Below, piece after piece: positions 1 through 27,722 of a DNA stretch of 64,000 nt. The position numbers were made by a program, and so were the translations under genes. This DNA comes from Norana najaformis (Eukaryota; Annelida; Clitellata; Crassiclitellata; Hormogastridae): assembly GCA_964023275.1 (NCBI GenBank), contig OZ029913.1, positions 43,648,757 through 43,712,756 on the forward strand, read 5' to 3'. The notes below the pieces were generated by a model that saw only the letters and a program-made list of their open reading frames with translations, did not search any database and was not told the DNA's origin. Within the stretch, counting starts at the first letter, position 1; each line of letters begins with the position of its first letter.

Positions 1-642
1 TCTGACTTCCTGAATCTTCTGTCATCAGTCAACCATACTCAACATATCAACTTTCCAACTCACATCAGGAACCACACTCCGGATCTCATTGTCACCTCCT
101 CTACGTCTCTTTTATTTCCTAACCTGTCTCACTTTGCTCTCAGTCATCAAAGATCATTTCTTAATCATTGCCGATCTGGAAACAAAGCCTCAGCCTCGCC
201 CTACTTCATCATCTCAGTCTTTAAGTCGGATTGGGTCCACTGACCATCAAGCATTCATGCAAGACATCATTAATTCCCAACTTCTTCTAAACCCTCCTTC
301 CCTTGATGATCTCTTGATACAATATTACACTCACCAGTCTCCTTAATATCCATGTGCCACTCATTAATAAACACATTATACACGGAAATAATTCTTGGTT
401 CACTTCTTACTTTGAAGCACTCAAATCCATTCGCAAACGCCTTGAACATAATATACTAGCGCTCTAATGACCCTATAGCTAAGGCAAAGGCGCTTATTAT
501 GGCCTCCTCTGAAATCTTCCATCGACAAATACCGCCAAATTATTAGGCCTACATCTGCCAAAAAAGGACTACTCTTCACTTATTCATTCCAACACATCAA
601 ATTCGAGACGTCTCTGGAAAGCTGTCAACTCTCTTCTCCATC

Positions 643-1006
643 CAGGGCCGTCTTATCCATTAGGCACAGTAGGCACTGTGCCTAGGGCCTACGAACTTTA
701 TAGGGGCCTACGAAAATCAAAAATGAGATATTGAAAAAAAATAAATTTAGTGATTGGCCCGAAAATAGAAAAAGGAAATACAAATTTAATAACCTTAAAG
801 TTTGTACTGAAACAGTTTAAGTTAAGCTGTGCTACATTATGTTAACTTTGCGGCTCTTTGCATTAGCAAAATCACATATAATGTCCTCAAATGTCATTTC
901 CCGCATTAAGTCGTTTTCAATGTGTTGAGCTCTAATGCAGAGGTGGCAGTTGGGGCCTACGAATGCGAGAGTGCCTAGGGCCTACGACGACCTTAAAACG
1001 GCCCTC
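643..1006. mobile_element. hAT-type non-autonomous DNA transposon (MITE)
   Basis: The 364-bp insert begins CAGGGCCGTCTTA and ends, on the other strand, GAGGGCCGTTTTA, so the inverted ends match except for the first base and one internal base. It is flanked by a perfect 8-bp duplication, TCTCCATC, at 635-642 and 1007-1014. The CAGGGCCG terminus and 8-bp duplication are hAT hallmarks. A 17-bp motif, GTGCCTAGGGCCTACGA, occurs near both ends in direct orientation (678-694, 971-987). It has no coding capacity and inserted into the older LINE. Confidence 0.85.
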
Positions 1007-1740
1007 TCTCCATCATAAGTGTTGTTCCCCACTCTCAAGCGCCCTACCTCCTCCGTCTATTGCTGATGCTTTCTGCTAATTTTCTCTGAGAAAATCTCAT
1101 CTCTCGCTTCTCATTGCAATCCATTCTTAACACATTCCTCCACTGTCTCTTTGTCAAACAATGCTTCAGTGCCCTCTTCAATCCTACTCCCTCTATCTTA
1201 CAGTCACCTGTTTCATTTTTCTTTCAGCCTTTGAATTAAAAGTATCACGCCTTCTAAATTCTCTCCCAATAAACAGGGTGAACTAGATTCTATTCCTACT
1301 TCTGTTCTCAAAGACTGTGCCTCTGTTCTTGGTCCTATTATCACGACAATCATCAACCTTTTTCTATACTTCACTGGTTACGTTCCCCTGGCTTTCAAAT
1401 ATTCTTTTGTCACTTGCCTTCTAAAGAAGCAATTCTTGACAAAGAAAACTTCTCTTTTTACCGTCTTATAGCCATTGTTCGCAGCCCCTTCTACTTGCTT
1501 GTTGTGTCTCTCAAGGCCACTTCTCTTCATTTTATATAGCCTACTACCCCGCTGAGCCGTCTCATAGGATCTTCTGCAATCGACCTCCATAGAGATGATA
1601 GTCAACTCTTTGTATCCTTCTCTCCAGATCCCTTGTCCTCATCCGTCATTCAGTTGCCTGATGTTATCAACTAAATCTCAAAATGAATGTCCTCTAACCT
1701 CCTTTACCTCGATCCTGCCAAAACTCAATTCATTATTCTA

Positions 1741-1949
1741 AGTAAATAAGTAAGTAAGTAAGTAAGTTTATTGCTCCAAAAAAGAACAGAATAAAACATT
1801 GCAAATAACAAAAACAAAGACTTGTTTGGATGCAAAGGTCTACCCAAAAGGGGCCGATGTCCCGCTAATTTAGGGCAGTCTATAGCACAATAATATAACA
1901 ATGGCTAATGTCTAATATTCGAGCACCTATGCAAGTCTGTTAAGTTTTT
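1741..1949 (-). mobile_element. Short retroposed insert with CTTA-repeat tail
   Basis: A 209-bp segment is bounded by a perfect 12-bp duplication, TTCATTATTCTA, at 1729-1740 and 1950-1961. Read on the minus strand it ends in AATAAACTTACTTACTTAC, which looks like a poly(A)-signal-like box followed by a CTTA tail. This suggests a truncated SINE or LINE 3' end. The host is the LINE at 1-2728, whose frame continues on both sides. Confidence 0.75.
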
Positions 1950-3140
1950 TTCATTATTCTAGGTCTACCAGATCAGATTAGGAAATCCCCGACTCTTCCA
2001 TCCACCTATGAACTAATGCCTCCACTAACTTTCACTTCTAATTTGCCTGTACACAATCTTGGCATCATCTTTGACCTAGATCTCGTTTCCAAATCAGTCA
2101 TATCCGCGAACTTCTCTGTATTCGTTCTATGCTCGATTTTAAAAAAACTGCTTCTACCATTGCTACCTCCATTGTCCACTTCAAACTTGACTACTGTAAT
2201 TCTCTTTTCCTCAACCATGAATCCACTCAAATTAAGCGCCTTCATCTCATTCAAAATTCACTTGCCCGAGCTGTCACCAGGACACCCAAGTGTCACAATA
2301 TCACTTATATCCTGAAATCACTCCACTTGCTGAAAATCTTCTAACGCATCATTTCAAAGTTCTTTCTCTAACCAGCAACTCTCTGCAATACTCGCAACCT
2401 ACTTACAGTATCTTGGCAAACTCATTAACATTAAACCGCTCCGCTCTACCCATTCATACTCTGACCTCCCTCTTGTCCGTCCCCCTGTAACTAGTCACCT
2501 TAAGTACTCTAACTGATCCACATACCACACTGCACCTCGACTCTGGAACGATCTTCCTCTGAATTTCGCAAATTCTCCGCTCTACTATCCCTTCCATTGT
2601 TTACCCTTTTGATCTTTTGTTATTAGGATGTTGTATGCCTATCAAGTTTTTTCTTGTGTTCTTAAATACTTGTACACCGATGTGCGATTAGCTGTTGGTT
2701 AATAAAGAATATATTTACTTACTTATTTACCCCTATCTATTACTCCTCAGGCATTCCATTCAAAACTGAAATCTCACCTTCAACAATCCGCCCCATTCAA
2801 TTTAACCTAAACACAAATATCCGTAACAGCTTCTCTCTCTCTCTAGCCGGACTTTGTTCTTTCCATGCATGGGGGTTATACTTGTTCCCATGGCATCGTG
2901 AACAACTCTTCTGACTCGCTCGCGAACAAGATGGTGTACTGCGCTCAGCTTTAAAATAGTACAGTACTTTAGAAATTGTCGAGATTACGATAACGAGCTT
3001 GTAATGCAATAGAACAACAGAGCTTAGTTACGCTAACTTTTCAGATCTTTGCAGTCCCTACTCTTAGACATTTTAAATATGGTTCTTCTAGACAGAACTA
3101 GTAGTCTAATATCGACGTTATTCTCGCTGTTGTTCTCTTG

Positions 3141-3299
3141 TTCATTTGACGTTGGAGTTGTTCATTTGACGTTGGAGTTGTTCATTTGACGTTGGGGTTG
3201 TTCATTTGACGTTGGAGTTGTTCATTTGACGTTGGAGTTGTTCATTTGACGTTGGAGTTGTTCATTTGACGTTGGAGTTGTTCATTTGACGTTGGAGTG
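3141..3299. repeat. 20-bp tandem repeat, 8 copies
   Basis: Eight head-to-tail copies of TTCATTTGACGTTGGAGTTG. The third copy has one A-to-G change and the last is cut after 18 bases. Each copy contains TGACGTTG, a near match to a CRE half site. Near-identity implies recent expansion. Confidence 0.95.
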
Positions 3300-3929
3300 C
3301 GGACGTCCGCAGAGGGTGGGAGAGGGTACGACCAAAAGATCTTGAGGTCATTTTGGGGGCGTCTCTGATTGTCATTCTCAGGATTCGAACCCAAGAGGCA
3401 GCGGCGAAAGGCATTAGCAATGTTTTCTTTATGTTTCAAAGCATTTATATAGCGCCTTTAAGGAATCTTTTACCGGTGCTCGTGTTGAAGGATATTTCGG
3501 TGAAGCACAAACATGACAACATGAATCCCGCAAACTGATGACTTTCCCAAAGGGTTACACTGCTTGACAGTCACTGCCGGGATGAGTGGCCTTCGAACCC
3601 TGGAAGGGCAGCAGCAATGTATTTATGCATGTATTATGTATGTATGTATCAAAGCATTTAAATAACTTTTCGGGAACGTCTCAAAAGCAACCTGCTGACG
3701 AATTCGGTGACTGATCTCGAAATGGGACAGCGCTGTGCCAAGTGCGTGAGAGTTGGACCGGAAGCCACTCGACAGAAACAGGTGCACCAGTTATCGTCGC
3801 TTAAAGGCCTCGAGGCCACAGCCATGCGGTATAGCAGGACGGGCACGCAGTCAAGGCGGGTTATGAAAAAGGACGGCGGGTCACGGAAGGTCAAGTCAGG
3901 TCAAAAAATTAATTCTGTGGCTCACGGCG

Positions 3930-4440
3930 AGTTACACGTCAGTGTAAGGTTATGTAAGAATAAGATAGGTCACAGGCAGACTTGGGTCAATTGTAATTCA
4001 ACAGTAATTAATTACAAATTGATCATGTTATTGTAATGATCTGTGAATCTGTCAATTACACATGAATGTAGTTGTAATGGCATAATTGTAATTGTAACAT
4101 TGTAACTCAATTTTTTCAATTACTGAAAACTAATCCATGATTTATCAGTCTTGTTACTTCTTTAAATATTATCTTACTGTAATTATTAGACTTGCTGACC
4201 ATCTCTTTGACGAAATAAACATACAAGCACTGGCGGGCAGTAATGCAATCCTGAATGTGAAGGCATAACTGAACAGTAATTGTAATTTAATTGCATAACT
4301 GTATAGTAATTGTAATCATGACACTAATGTAATTGTAATTTAACAGACCAAGACTGAACAAGATGTGCTTGTAATTTAACTGACTAAATACAAGAGTAAT
4401 TGTAATTTAATGCAATTTTTGGTGAAACTGACCCAAGCCT
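3930..4440. repeat. Degenerate TAATTGTAAT-rich repeat
   Basis: AT-rich stretch built from irregular copies of AATTGTAAT, TTAATTGCATAACTG and related words. No coding frame or structure is visible beyond the repetition. Shorter patches of the same type occur near 46555-46620. Confidence 0.7.
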
Positions 4441-5699
4441 GGTCACATGTCATCAAAGGTTATGGAAGAGTAATATGTAATTTTTATAGTGCTTGAGACC
4501 AATCAACCGATGGCACACCAAAATTGTGCTGCTGTCAGGCCAATATCCAGAAAGCCAGTCCGCTGAAACAGAGAGCCTCTGGAGGATAAGCCAACTGATA
4601 CAGGAAGTCTTTTAAGTTGGGACTGAAGACATGGGACGGAGCAGAACGAACAGCAAGACAGGTCACTGGTGACGGAATAGCAAGACAGGTCACAGAAGGT
4701 CATTTGAGTTATGAAGAGCAAGATTGATGAAACCAGAACACTGGAGGCCACGGGAGAGCACAACATACAGTACCACAAGAGTAATATCACATAACAGTAG
4801 AAGAAAGTCATTTAAGCAAATTGAAACTGAGCTCGAGCCTGTATTAGGAACATCTTGGTTCAAGAAACCGCCTGCAAAGGTTTTCTCATTAAAAGTGCTC
4901 ACCATATACAGAACTTGTTCCTCTCTTCAGCATACATCACTTTTTGAAACCTTTAAAAATTAATTTTCTAAATACATCAACCTATTCACAAGTAGCTTGC
5001 TTCTGCATTAAAGAATTGAGCAAAAAATGATAAAACCACATTGAAGAACGGGGAAGATTAATACAAGAAATGAGGCCAAAAAAATGCACATGACCTAAAA
5101 GTATAACCATAAAAATGAGTTTAAACATAAACACATGTCTGAACTTGCAGGGTCTTACTGAAAAAATAATATGTAGACCTTAAGGAACAAAAGCAATTAT
5201 CAGAGGACGCCTAGCTATGCTTTGTGCTATAGACTCAAATCAATTGGCAACATAACATAACATGCCTAGCTTTTTCCAAGCACACTAGTCGATCCCATCA
5301 AAATTTCCTTTAAAAAGTCTGCACCACATTGTTTGTGATTAGAAAGTCTGGCTTTACAGGAAACAGAAGCTGTCGGGTCCAACACAATTTCCTGTGGTTG
5401 ATACACCAACCATTCATTTTCAATGAAACCACAGTAATGGTGTCCATAGCTACCGCTGCCTAAAACCTGGAAAACTGGGCTAAACCTAACCAGATGAAAT
5501 AACAAGACAGAAGAATCCAATCCATTAGCAAACAGGAAATGGCAATCCTTAACCTGAATGGAAGACATGTAGATAAGGAATGCAAACAGAATGTCTAGCT
5601 CTGCCAAGAACCACTCTGACTGGAGAAAGCAACCAGACAACTTAGTTCCTCAAGCCAACCCATAAGGTACAAAGTATGAGTGGCAGTGACTTCATTTCC

Positions 5700-5985
5700 T
5701 CATTTTCTGCCAAAAACTGCAATCTTACTTTTCTAATGTGAGAAACTGAATACGAATGCTCTGCATCAGAAAATGGAAATGTAAATCATCTGCACCAGAA
5801 ACTGCAATTCCGATATGTAACCCCTTGAGGCAAAAACTGAATGACAAAATTTCACTTTAGATTTTGCAGATATTCCAGTAGAGGTGTTGATTACTAGAAT
5901 TAGCAGCATTTTTACAGAACATTTAACAATCAACTACAAAAATTGTATATACATATACACATACATTTATGCCCCATATGTAACT
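5700..5985. repeat. Duplicated block, copy A
   Basis: This block resembles 6970-7262 in the same orientation. Shared ordered landmarks are CAGAAACTG, GTAACCC(C/A)TTGAGGCA, ACTTTAGAT, GCAGATATT or GTAGATATT, TTAGCAGCA or GTAATTATTCG-type text, and ACAATCAACTAC or ACAATTAACTGG, ending in a TATATACATATAC-type tail. Identity is clear but imperfect, so the duplication or paired insertion is old. Confidence 0.65.
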
Positions 5986-6860
5986 ATGCATATGATGTGT
6001 ACATATTTGCACATGACGGCCAATTGTCAATGTAGTCTTGGTGTATGAGGGTAAACGGCCAGTCCTCTTCCTTGCAGCTTGATCCTCCCATAGAAAATGA
6101 GAAAATTTGTAGTTAACACACCCATTTTATAGCCAGATTGGCTGGAAGATCCCAGCACAACCAAATGTTCAAAAGACTTTCTTCCTGGCAGATACATCAA
6201 CCCACAACTGCTTGGTGACAGTCCAACATGACAACCACTAGACAATAAACAACCACAAAAATTATCCTTAAAATAAGCAAAACAACTAAATGAGCCTGGA
6301 CTGGAACCAAGCATGGCCAAATTCTTAGAAATTCCAGATGGCGACTATTAAAACAATGACACCAAACTAATCCATATGTATGTGTATTTTTATATGACAA
6401 AATATACAAAACACACACATATATATGTTTGCACAAAGTTTCGCAGGATTAAAGGAAACACAACACTTACTGTGAGGGAACTGCCACCATTAAAAAATGC
6501 TAAAAAGATCTAAGATGAGTTGCAACAAGCCTTTCTACTCGAAAAGCGCCTTTGTACAACTAGTTTTAAACACAGCATCTACACAAAGTCATCATTAACT
6601 CAGTGTATCTCACATACATACAGGCATTTATAAACAGTAGTATATATGTATATATATGATTTACTTACACGTATATATACATGGTGAAATGGCATTCATA
6701 ATATCTGAAATTACATATACATATATATATGTGAGTTATGAAGATTATAAATTAAAGACACAGACATATACACGCTACTTACAAACAGAATGCTAGAATA
6801 TATAATATGCACAAACACAACTGCAATGTGAATATAGATATCCAACTGACAAGCAGAACT

Positions 6861-6866
6861 TTTATT
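6861..6866 (-). terminator. Candidate GSK3 poly(A) signal
   Basis: Minus-strand AATAAA about 1 kb downstream of the GSK3 stop codon. It is the first canonical hexamer I found on that side, but AT-rich sequence makes chance matches common. Confidence 0.25.
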
Positions 6867-6969
6867 ATTTTCACAATGCATGCATAATTTGCTTTTGATG
6901 CTCATTCCTGTTGAGTTGACAAACCTCGTTTTCACATGGAATCTTTGCACCCAAAACTAGAATTGTTAA

Positions 6970-7262
6970 ACCAGTTTCTGCCAGAAACTGGAATCCCATC
7001 CTCTCTGTGCCGTTGGAAGTGTATCATTGCATATCATATCAGGAAATGAAAGTAGTGTAATCCTGCAATTGTAACCCATTGAGGCAGAAACTCTAATCCC
7101 ATCCTCTTAGCACCAAATTTTTACTTTAGATGTTGTAGATATTTGACTACTGTAGCAATGTTAATTATTCGAATTACAGAAATCAGTATTCTTTGAAAGC
7201 AGCACAAACAACAATTAACTGGAAAAAGTGTATGTACATGTGCGTGTACCATATGCATATAT
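6970..7262. repeat. Duplicated block, copy B
   Basis: Partner of 5700-5985. It contains GTAACCCATTGAGGCAGAAACT, written here as two overlapping parts GTAACCCATTGAGG and AGGCAGAAACT, then TTTACTTTAGATGTTGTAGATA and a following microsatellite. It may be a dispersed element with a TATATACATA-type tail or a local duplication inside the GSK3 3' region. Confidence 0.65.
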
Positions 7263-7870
7263 GTGTATAGCCTATACATACACATCTACATATATACATA
7301 TACATAGGTACAGTTTCCCACATGTGTGTAGCCCTAAGTATGCAAGGCACCATATTGCTATGCTCACTATACAAATTTTCCTCAAACGGATCTAATGCAC
7401 TCAGTATGTTTAGCATTTATAGAAATTCCCAAAAGTCAAGATTGAGCACATATGACACTCATATGCATGCATATATGTTATATATACATATACATCAAAT
7501 CTAGGTATAAACATGTGAACATAAATAAAAATGTGTATTGTTGCTTCATACACACGTTTCTGTTGTCTAAAGGAGCCATATGATACAGTATGACAATACG
7601 TTATCGCTACCAAATTCCTAATCAGTTCAGGAGAAATTACTTTACAGCTCATTTACAAGTTTGTTTCTCAATACACCTAACCACATACTCACACATACAC
7701 ATACATATAAACATGTACACCTTTGCATGTGTATGTTTGTATATATATGCAGATGTATGCATGTCTGTACATTTATAAAGTATCTTAGTAACACGACAGC
7801 CGGCCCACTACCACGAGTCTACAATTGGCAGGACGTCAGTTTTCAAGCGACTGCAGAAGGGCACCAGTCT

Positions 7871-23736
<15,866 letters not shown>

Positions 23737-24886
23737 TTTCAATTTTTTCAGTTGTCAAACCCTTCAAAAATGAAAATAGTCACTAATCAAATCACAACTG
23801 TAACATCCAATTCATAATAAAAACAACCACTAAAGCTTATACGTTGAATCTTCATTTTATTGAACTGCTTTGTATTTATATTTAGGCAAAATCTTGTCGA
23901 GGCAGGTTAATTCTGCATATGTATACACAATACAGCCACCCTAGATTGTGACAGGAAATAGAGTGCTACAGTGCTACCAGAAGATATCTAATGACAAATA
24001 AATACATGATAAAGTAATCATTCCAACAATGTGCATAGTGCCATAAAACATAGTTTAACCAGGTGTTACTTTCTTTTTATTAGAAAAACGTAGCTAGTTT
24101 TGCATTCTGTTGTTATGCATGAACACCACTTCGTAGATCCCAACAACACCGAGGCATGCAACAAACCGTGGAGAACATGTGGATACATGTCAAACACAAA
24201 GTGAAAAGGCATTCTGGCACAGTCGTAATCTGTTTTCAACACAGGCCTATATACAAGAGTTTGTATAGCGCAGTGCATTTCGTAGCAAAAACATGTTCAA
24301 AAACTCTTGTATGCTGCAAACTTAAAACGTTCAATAATTGCAAAAAAATGTTTTAAAAACTTTTGTGTTACTCCCTTATTTCTTATTGGGTAACTTCCGA
24401 TAGGTCTGCGTCGTTCTATTTCTCTCGCTATCTACGATGGCCATATTCTTTGTATGTATGCCGAATTAACAGACCTCAAACGAGATTTTTCCATTTTTAA
24501 AACACGAACACTGAAGCGAGTTTCTGTATTTACCTTCACAATCTTAAATACAATTTAATCTAAACCAACACTGTACCGTATATTTCCAAGAATATATTAC
24601 AGTCAATAAGCTCAAAGTATTTACGAATAGAGACTATGATTTTACCGTTTATATAACGTAACTATACGTGCAGACTTGACCTACAAACCAAAGCGTTGAA
24701 TTTCAAAGAAACGACTTCTACGCCTGACAACAAGAAAGTGATTGTATTCGGCTGTAAAATTCAGACCGTTCTGATACTACAAATGTTATTTAAAAGAACG
24801 TAATAAAAGAAAAATGTGAACTAAAATGACAACGAAATTTAGTTCATTTATCGTTACTAATGGCCGTCGTCTCATCCTTACAATAT

Positions 24887-24894
24887 TGACGTCA
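24887..24894. promoter_or_regulatory. CRE in GSK3 upstream region
   Basis: Consensus TGACGTCA about 1.15 kb upstream of the GSK3 ATG, in locally CpG-containing sequence. It could be part of the GSK3 promoter; position alone supports this. Confidence 0.3.
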
Positions 24895-25070
24895 TCCACG
24901 GAGACCAAAGCTAAACCACAGACTACGTATTCCAAACAAGCTTTACAAATTAGTCAGTACGTATATTACCATGTGACTGCTGCATAATCGACAAATATCT
25001 CGATAATTATTTTAATGAATCATAAGATCTTAACTGTGCTCTTATAAAGTTTGTCACTGTTTTTTAGATG

Positions 25071-25298
25071 TGCGGCACGGTGGTCTATCGGTAACATGTT
25101 TGGTCAATGATTATGCGTTTGGGGGTTCGATTCCGTGTAACAACCCTGGGGAAGTGGATTGCGTACACGTGCCTCCGATGCGCTGGCCCCGTGTCCAGGA
25201 CCTTGGAATTCGTCCATTGCCGGCCCAAGGGCCTAAAGAAAAGAAATTGAGCGCCTCCCCTACATATCATTTGTGGGATATGGAATACTTTACTTTTA
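25071..25298 (+). repeat. SINE-A (tRNA-derived), full copy
   Basis: The head has GGTGGTCTATCGGTAAC (A-box region) and a perfect B box, GGTTCGATTCC, at 25124-25134, then CGTGTAACAACC. The body runs GCGCTGGCCCCGTGTCCAGG, CGTCCATTGCCGG, AAGGGCCTAAAGAAAAG, and ends TTGTGGGATATGGAATACTT. The inverted copy at 14617-14885 shows it is dispersed. Confidence 0.85.
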
Positions 25299-25639
25299 CG
25301 CTGTTTTCTAGTACGAACAATGTGAGACAATGCCTATTTATCGTGTGCCTCAGGCTTTTACAGTGCCTCGTAGACGTCATTCCAACTCACCTTCCCAAAA
25401 GCTGCTTTGATATGTAAATATAAATGCATACGTTATTTCTATAGCTACCTATGTAATCGTAATCGTAAACTCGAGATTTATACAGCGTCCAACTCTCAAG
25501 TAAGTAAGTAAGTGAGTAGCCTTCATTAGCATCTTACAAGCGCATGTGCATTATATTGTCTAGATTTATCACACAGGCCTACACATTCAAAGTTGATTGT
25601 GACACGGGCAAATGAAACAGGCAGACATGCACAACTAAC

Positions 25640-26000
25640 TATAACCATAGATACATCGATTCACAAAACTACTTTTAAACAGTTTAGATTTAACAGCAGG
25701 TATCAAGAAAGGTTTGATTCTGGAGAATGCAGAAGTTGAGATGAGTCTGATCAAACAGATAAAGCTTTCATACTTCGAACATGTGTTACGAAAGAATGGA
25801 GACAGCTGAGAGAAAGAGATCATCCATGGCAAAACTCCTGGATCCGGAGTTCAGGAAAGACCCAAGATAGCATGGATCGACAACATAAGTTGGGGACCAG
25901 ACTGAATTATCGTTCAACTAATTGTTAAAGCCTATAAAGGACAGAGACAGATGGAGCAGGGTTGGCTGCAAAATAAGCGAGGAACTCCCGACGAATAAGC
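25640..26000 (+). mobile_element. LINE C-terminal remnant (RTE-like)
   Basis: Broken frames read LSYFEHVLRKNGDS, EKEIIHGKTPGSGVQERPKI, AWIDNISWG and KGQRQMEQGW. This is the C-terminal signature of many invertebrate non-LTR elements (GHVLR, GKxxGxRxRGRPKxxWxDNI, DRxxWR). It has several stops. Downstream sequence to 26180 shows no function. Confidence 0.65.
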
Positions 26001-26369
26001 AGTCGCGGACCAACAGCGGCAGCTTTACTAGGGTGCGGTAGGGTGGCGAGTGGCGTCGTCACCCTATTATAGGTACCGCAGATACCCAATGACGGAGGTG
26101 TGACATGGCGAGTTCACGCCATCCAATAAGCCTGGCACCCACTGCCTTGTGGGTGACCTCGCGAAAGGAAGAAGGCTATGAGAGACAAGGGTACATTAGA
26201 TTATATCAAACCGGCCGGTCACCTAAGCTTTTCAATCACACTGGACCGACGTGGTTTTACCCTCCAATTTACAACCAATAACTAACGTCAGCCAGCTCCT
26301 TAATCAATTTACAACAATTATCTGAGCCACCCTACAAACTCACCAACAATCGCTTGCAATCCCTGACTA

Positions 26370-26650
26370 GGTCTTTAACTCAAAACTGAAGGCACTCGGA
26401 TCATCTTCCACAACTCCTTTCCTGAGTCCTTCTCTTCTCCTTACCTCTCTCGCCACTACAATTCTAAACATCATCCGCCGTATAGCCGTCTGACTGTCTG
26501 CCTGCCTAACCACTGGGACTTGACCTGGAACCGAATATCACCTCACCAGCTCATCGATGTCGTTTTGACAAGGCGCCTTTGAATAAGCTACTTCTCGCGA
26601 CTTATCTATCTTTGAGCGCTGTAGAAATCTCGAGCTCACGATTATGATTA
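26370..26650 (+). mobile_element. LINE-C 3' end, plus copy
   Basis: CTCAAAACTGAAGGCACTC begins the decayed C-terminal coding end. CAAACATCATC-type text, GACTTGACCTGGAACCGAAT, CGATGTCGTTTTGACAAGGC, and GAGCGCTGTAGAAATCTCGA then GATTATGATTA follow. Same element as 53600-53830 and the minus copies at 26805 and 55180. Confidence 0.65.
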
Positions 26651-26804
26651 CGTTGGATAATACAGAACAGTTATAAATACTTAGGAGAGTTTGGTTGTAA
26701 GTAATAAGCCTGAAAGAGTTTTTGTTTTCTGGACCTTTGCGCCGTTTACAAGGGAAGGCTCGGGGGTCCGCAGCAGCCCTGCACTAATTTTAAAATGACA
26801 CGGT

Positions 26805-27365
26805 GTATTATTATCGTAATCGTGAATTCGAGATTTCTGTAGCGCCCAGTCGAGAGAATCAGCTTATTCACAGGCGCTCAGTCAAAAAATCGTTAGGAAG
26901 GAGGATGAGAAACAGTTCCAGGTCAATATCCAGGAGGCAGGCAGGCAGGCGGGCGGGTGGGCGGGAAGGCGGCTACGGTGGATGGTGTTTGGAATTGGAG
27001 TGACAAGATAAAAGAAGGGGAAGAAGAAGAATCAGGATAGGATATGTGGAAGATGAGTGCTTTCAATTTTGAGTGAAAGACCTACGCAGAAATTACAAAG
27101 GGTGAAGTATTGGTGAGTTCTTATTATTTGGCAGATAACTGTCGTAATTCTGGTGAGAGTTTATTCCAGAGGAATAAGGCAGCTGTGATTACGATTCGAT
27201 TTCCAACTTTTAAGGATGAGGTGACAGAAGTGCGGAGAAGTGTTGGGGCAGAATAGGAACGGGTTGAACGGAGTGATTGGATTGTAGGGGGGCCTAAATA
27301 ACTTATGAAAATAGGATGGTTAACAGGATTGAATTGTGTTTTGGTAGGCCTTTAAGTGATAGGAC
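26805..27365 (-). mobile_element. LINE-C 3' end, minus copy
   Basis: Tail TAATCGTGAATTCGAG, TTTCTGTAGCGCCCAGTC, AGCTTATTCACAGGCGCTCA and AAATCGTTAGG, then (minus strand) a decayed RT C-terminus containing FHSKLK-type and NRI-type text, followed by SSLKVGNRIVITA-like sequence. It faces the plus copy ending at 26650. Confidence 0.65.
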
Positions 27366-27722
27366 TTTGTGCTCTGTTCGTATTATTTTCTTTATTAAAT
27401 ATTTCACTCCAGCCTATAGGCATTTCAAAGCGACAACTTTCTCGCAAACACTAACTCTAACTTAAGTTTTCCTATTTGATAAGCATATCTGGGCAAAACT
27501 ATTAGGTCCCTATTTTACAATTATATGATAGTCGCAATTTCAAAATCATGTAAAATACTACGATTTAAGGTAGATATGTCACATGGATACCGTCAATTTT
27601 GAACATGTCTTGGATTTTAAGCGTCTTTGACCCAAACAACCCGAAAGCCTTAGCAATAATTTTTCTATGGACCGTGTTACATGTGCTTGTTGAATTGTGT
27701 TCGGTAGGCTTGTTGAGCTAAG

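Larger units (their letters stand above)
1..2728 (+). mobile_element. Decayed LINE (L2/CR1-like), ORF2 region
   Basis: Conceptual translation, with many stops and frameshifts, follows the order of a LINE second ORF. An endonuclease-to-RT linker lies at 1-345. An RT piece at about 1260-1500 reads DSIPTSVLKDCASVLGP. A stretch at 2016-2100 contains HNLGIIFDLDL, and one at 2160-2290 contains LDYCNSLF and SLARAVTRTPKC. The region ends in TTACTTACTTATTTAC near 2705-2728, the short tandem tail typical of such elements. Two younger insertions interrupt it, at 643-1006 and 1741-1949. The copy cannot encode a working protein. The clade is inferred from the C-terminal motifs, which resemble L2/CR1. Confidence 0.75.
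4441..7870. other. GSK3 3' flank, no gene recognised
   Basis: Lies downstream of the GSK3 stop codon on the minus strand and may include its 3' UTR. It contains short non-coding open frames, ATATAC/ACATAT microsatellite patches (5945-6010, 6640-6730, 7220-7310, 7465-7500, 7685-7780) and one duplicated block listed separately. No conserved protein is recognisable on either strand. Confidence 0.5.
23737..27722. other. Intergenic region between divergent GSK3 and eIF3f
   Basis: No host gene is recognisable. Contents: unplaced GSK3 5' non-coding sequence and promoter, one CRE (24887-24894), a full SINE-A copy, an RTE-like LINE fragment and two converging LINE-C 3' ends. About 24000-25050 is unremarkable AT-rich sequence. 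27370-27720 shows no TATA box and must contain the eIF3f promoter. Confidence 0.6.

Noticed and set aside
3141-3299. CRISPR-like array
   Set aside because: The 20-bp units are directly tandem with no spacers, in a eukaryotic genome.
5266-5640. 124-aa minus-strand frame in the GSK3 3' flank
   Set aside because: No recognisable family, no splice context, likely 3' UTR or intergenic.
25071-25145. Functional tRNA gene
   Set aside because: It continues into a SINE body that recurs at 14617-14885, and the acceptor stem is not closed.
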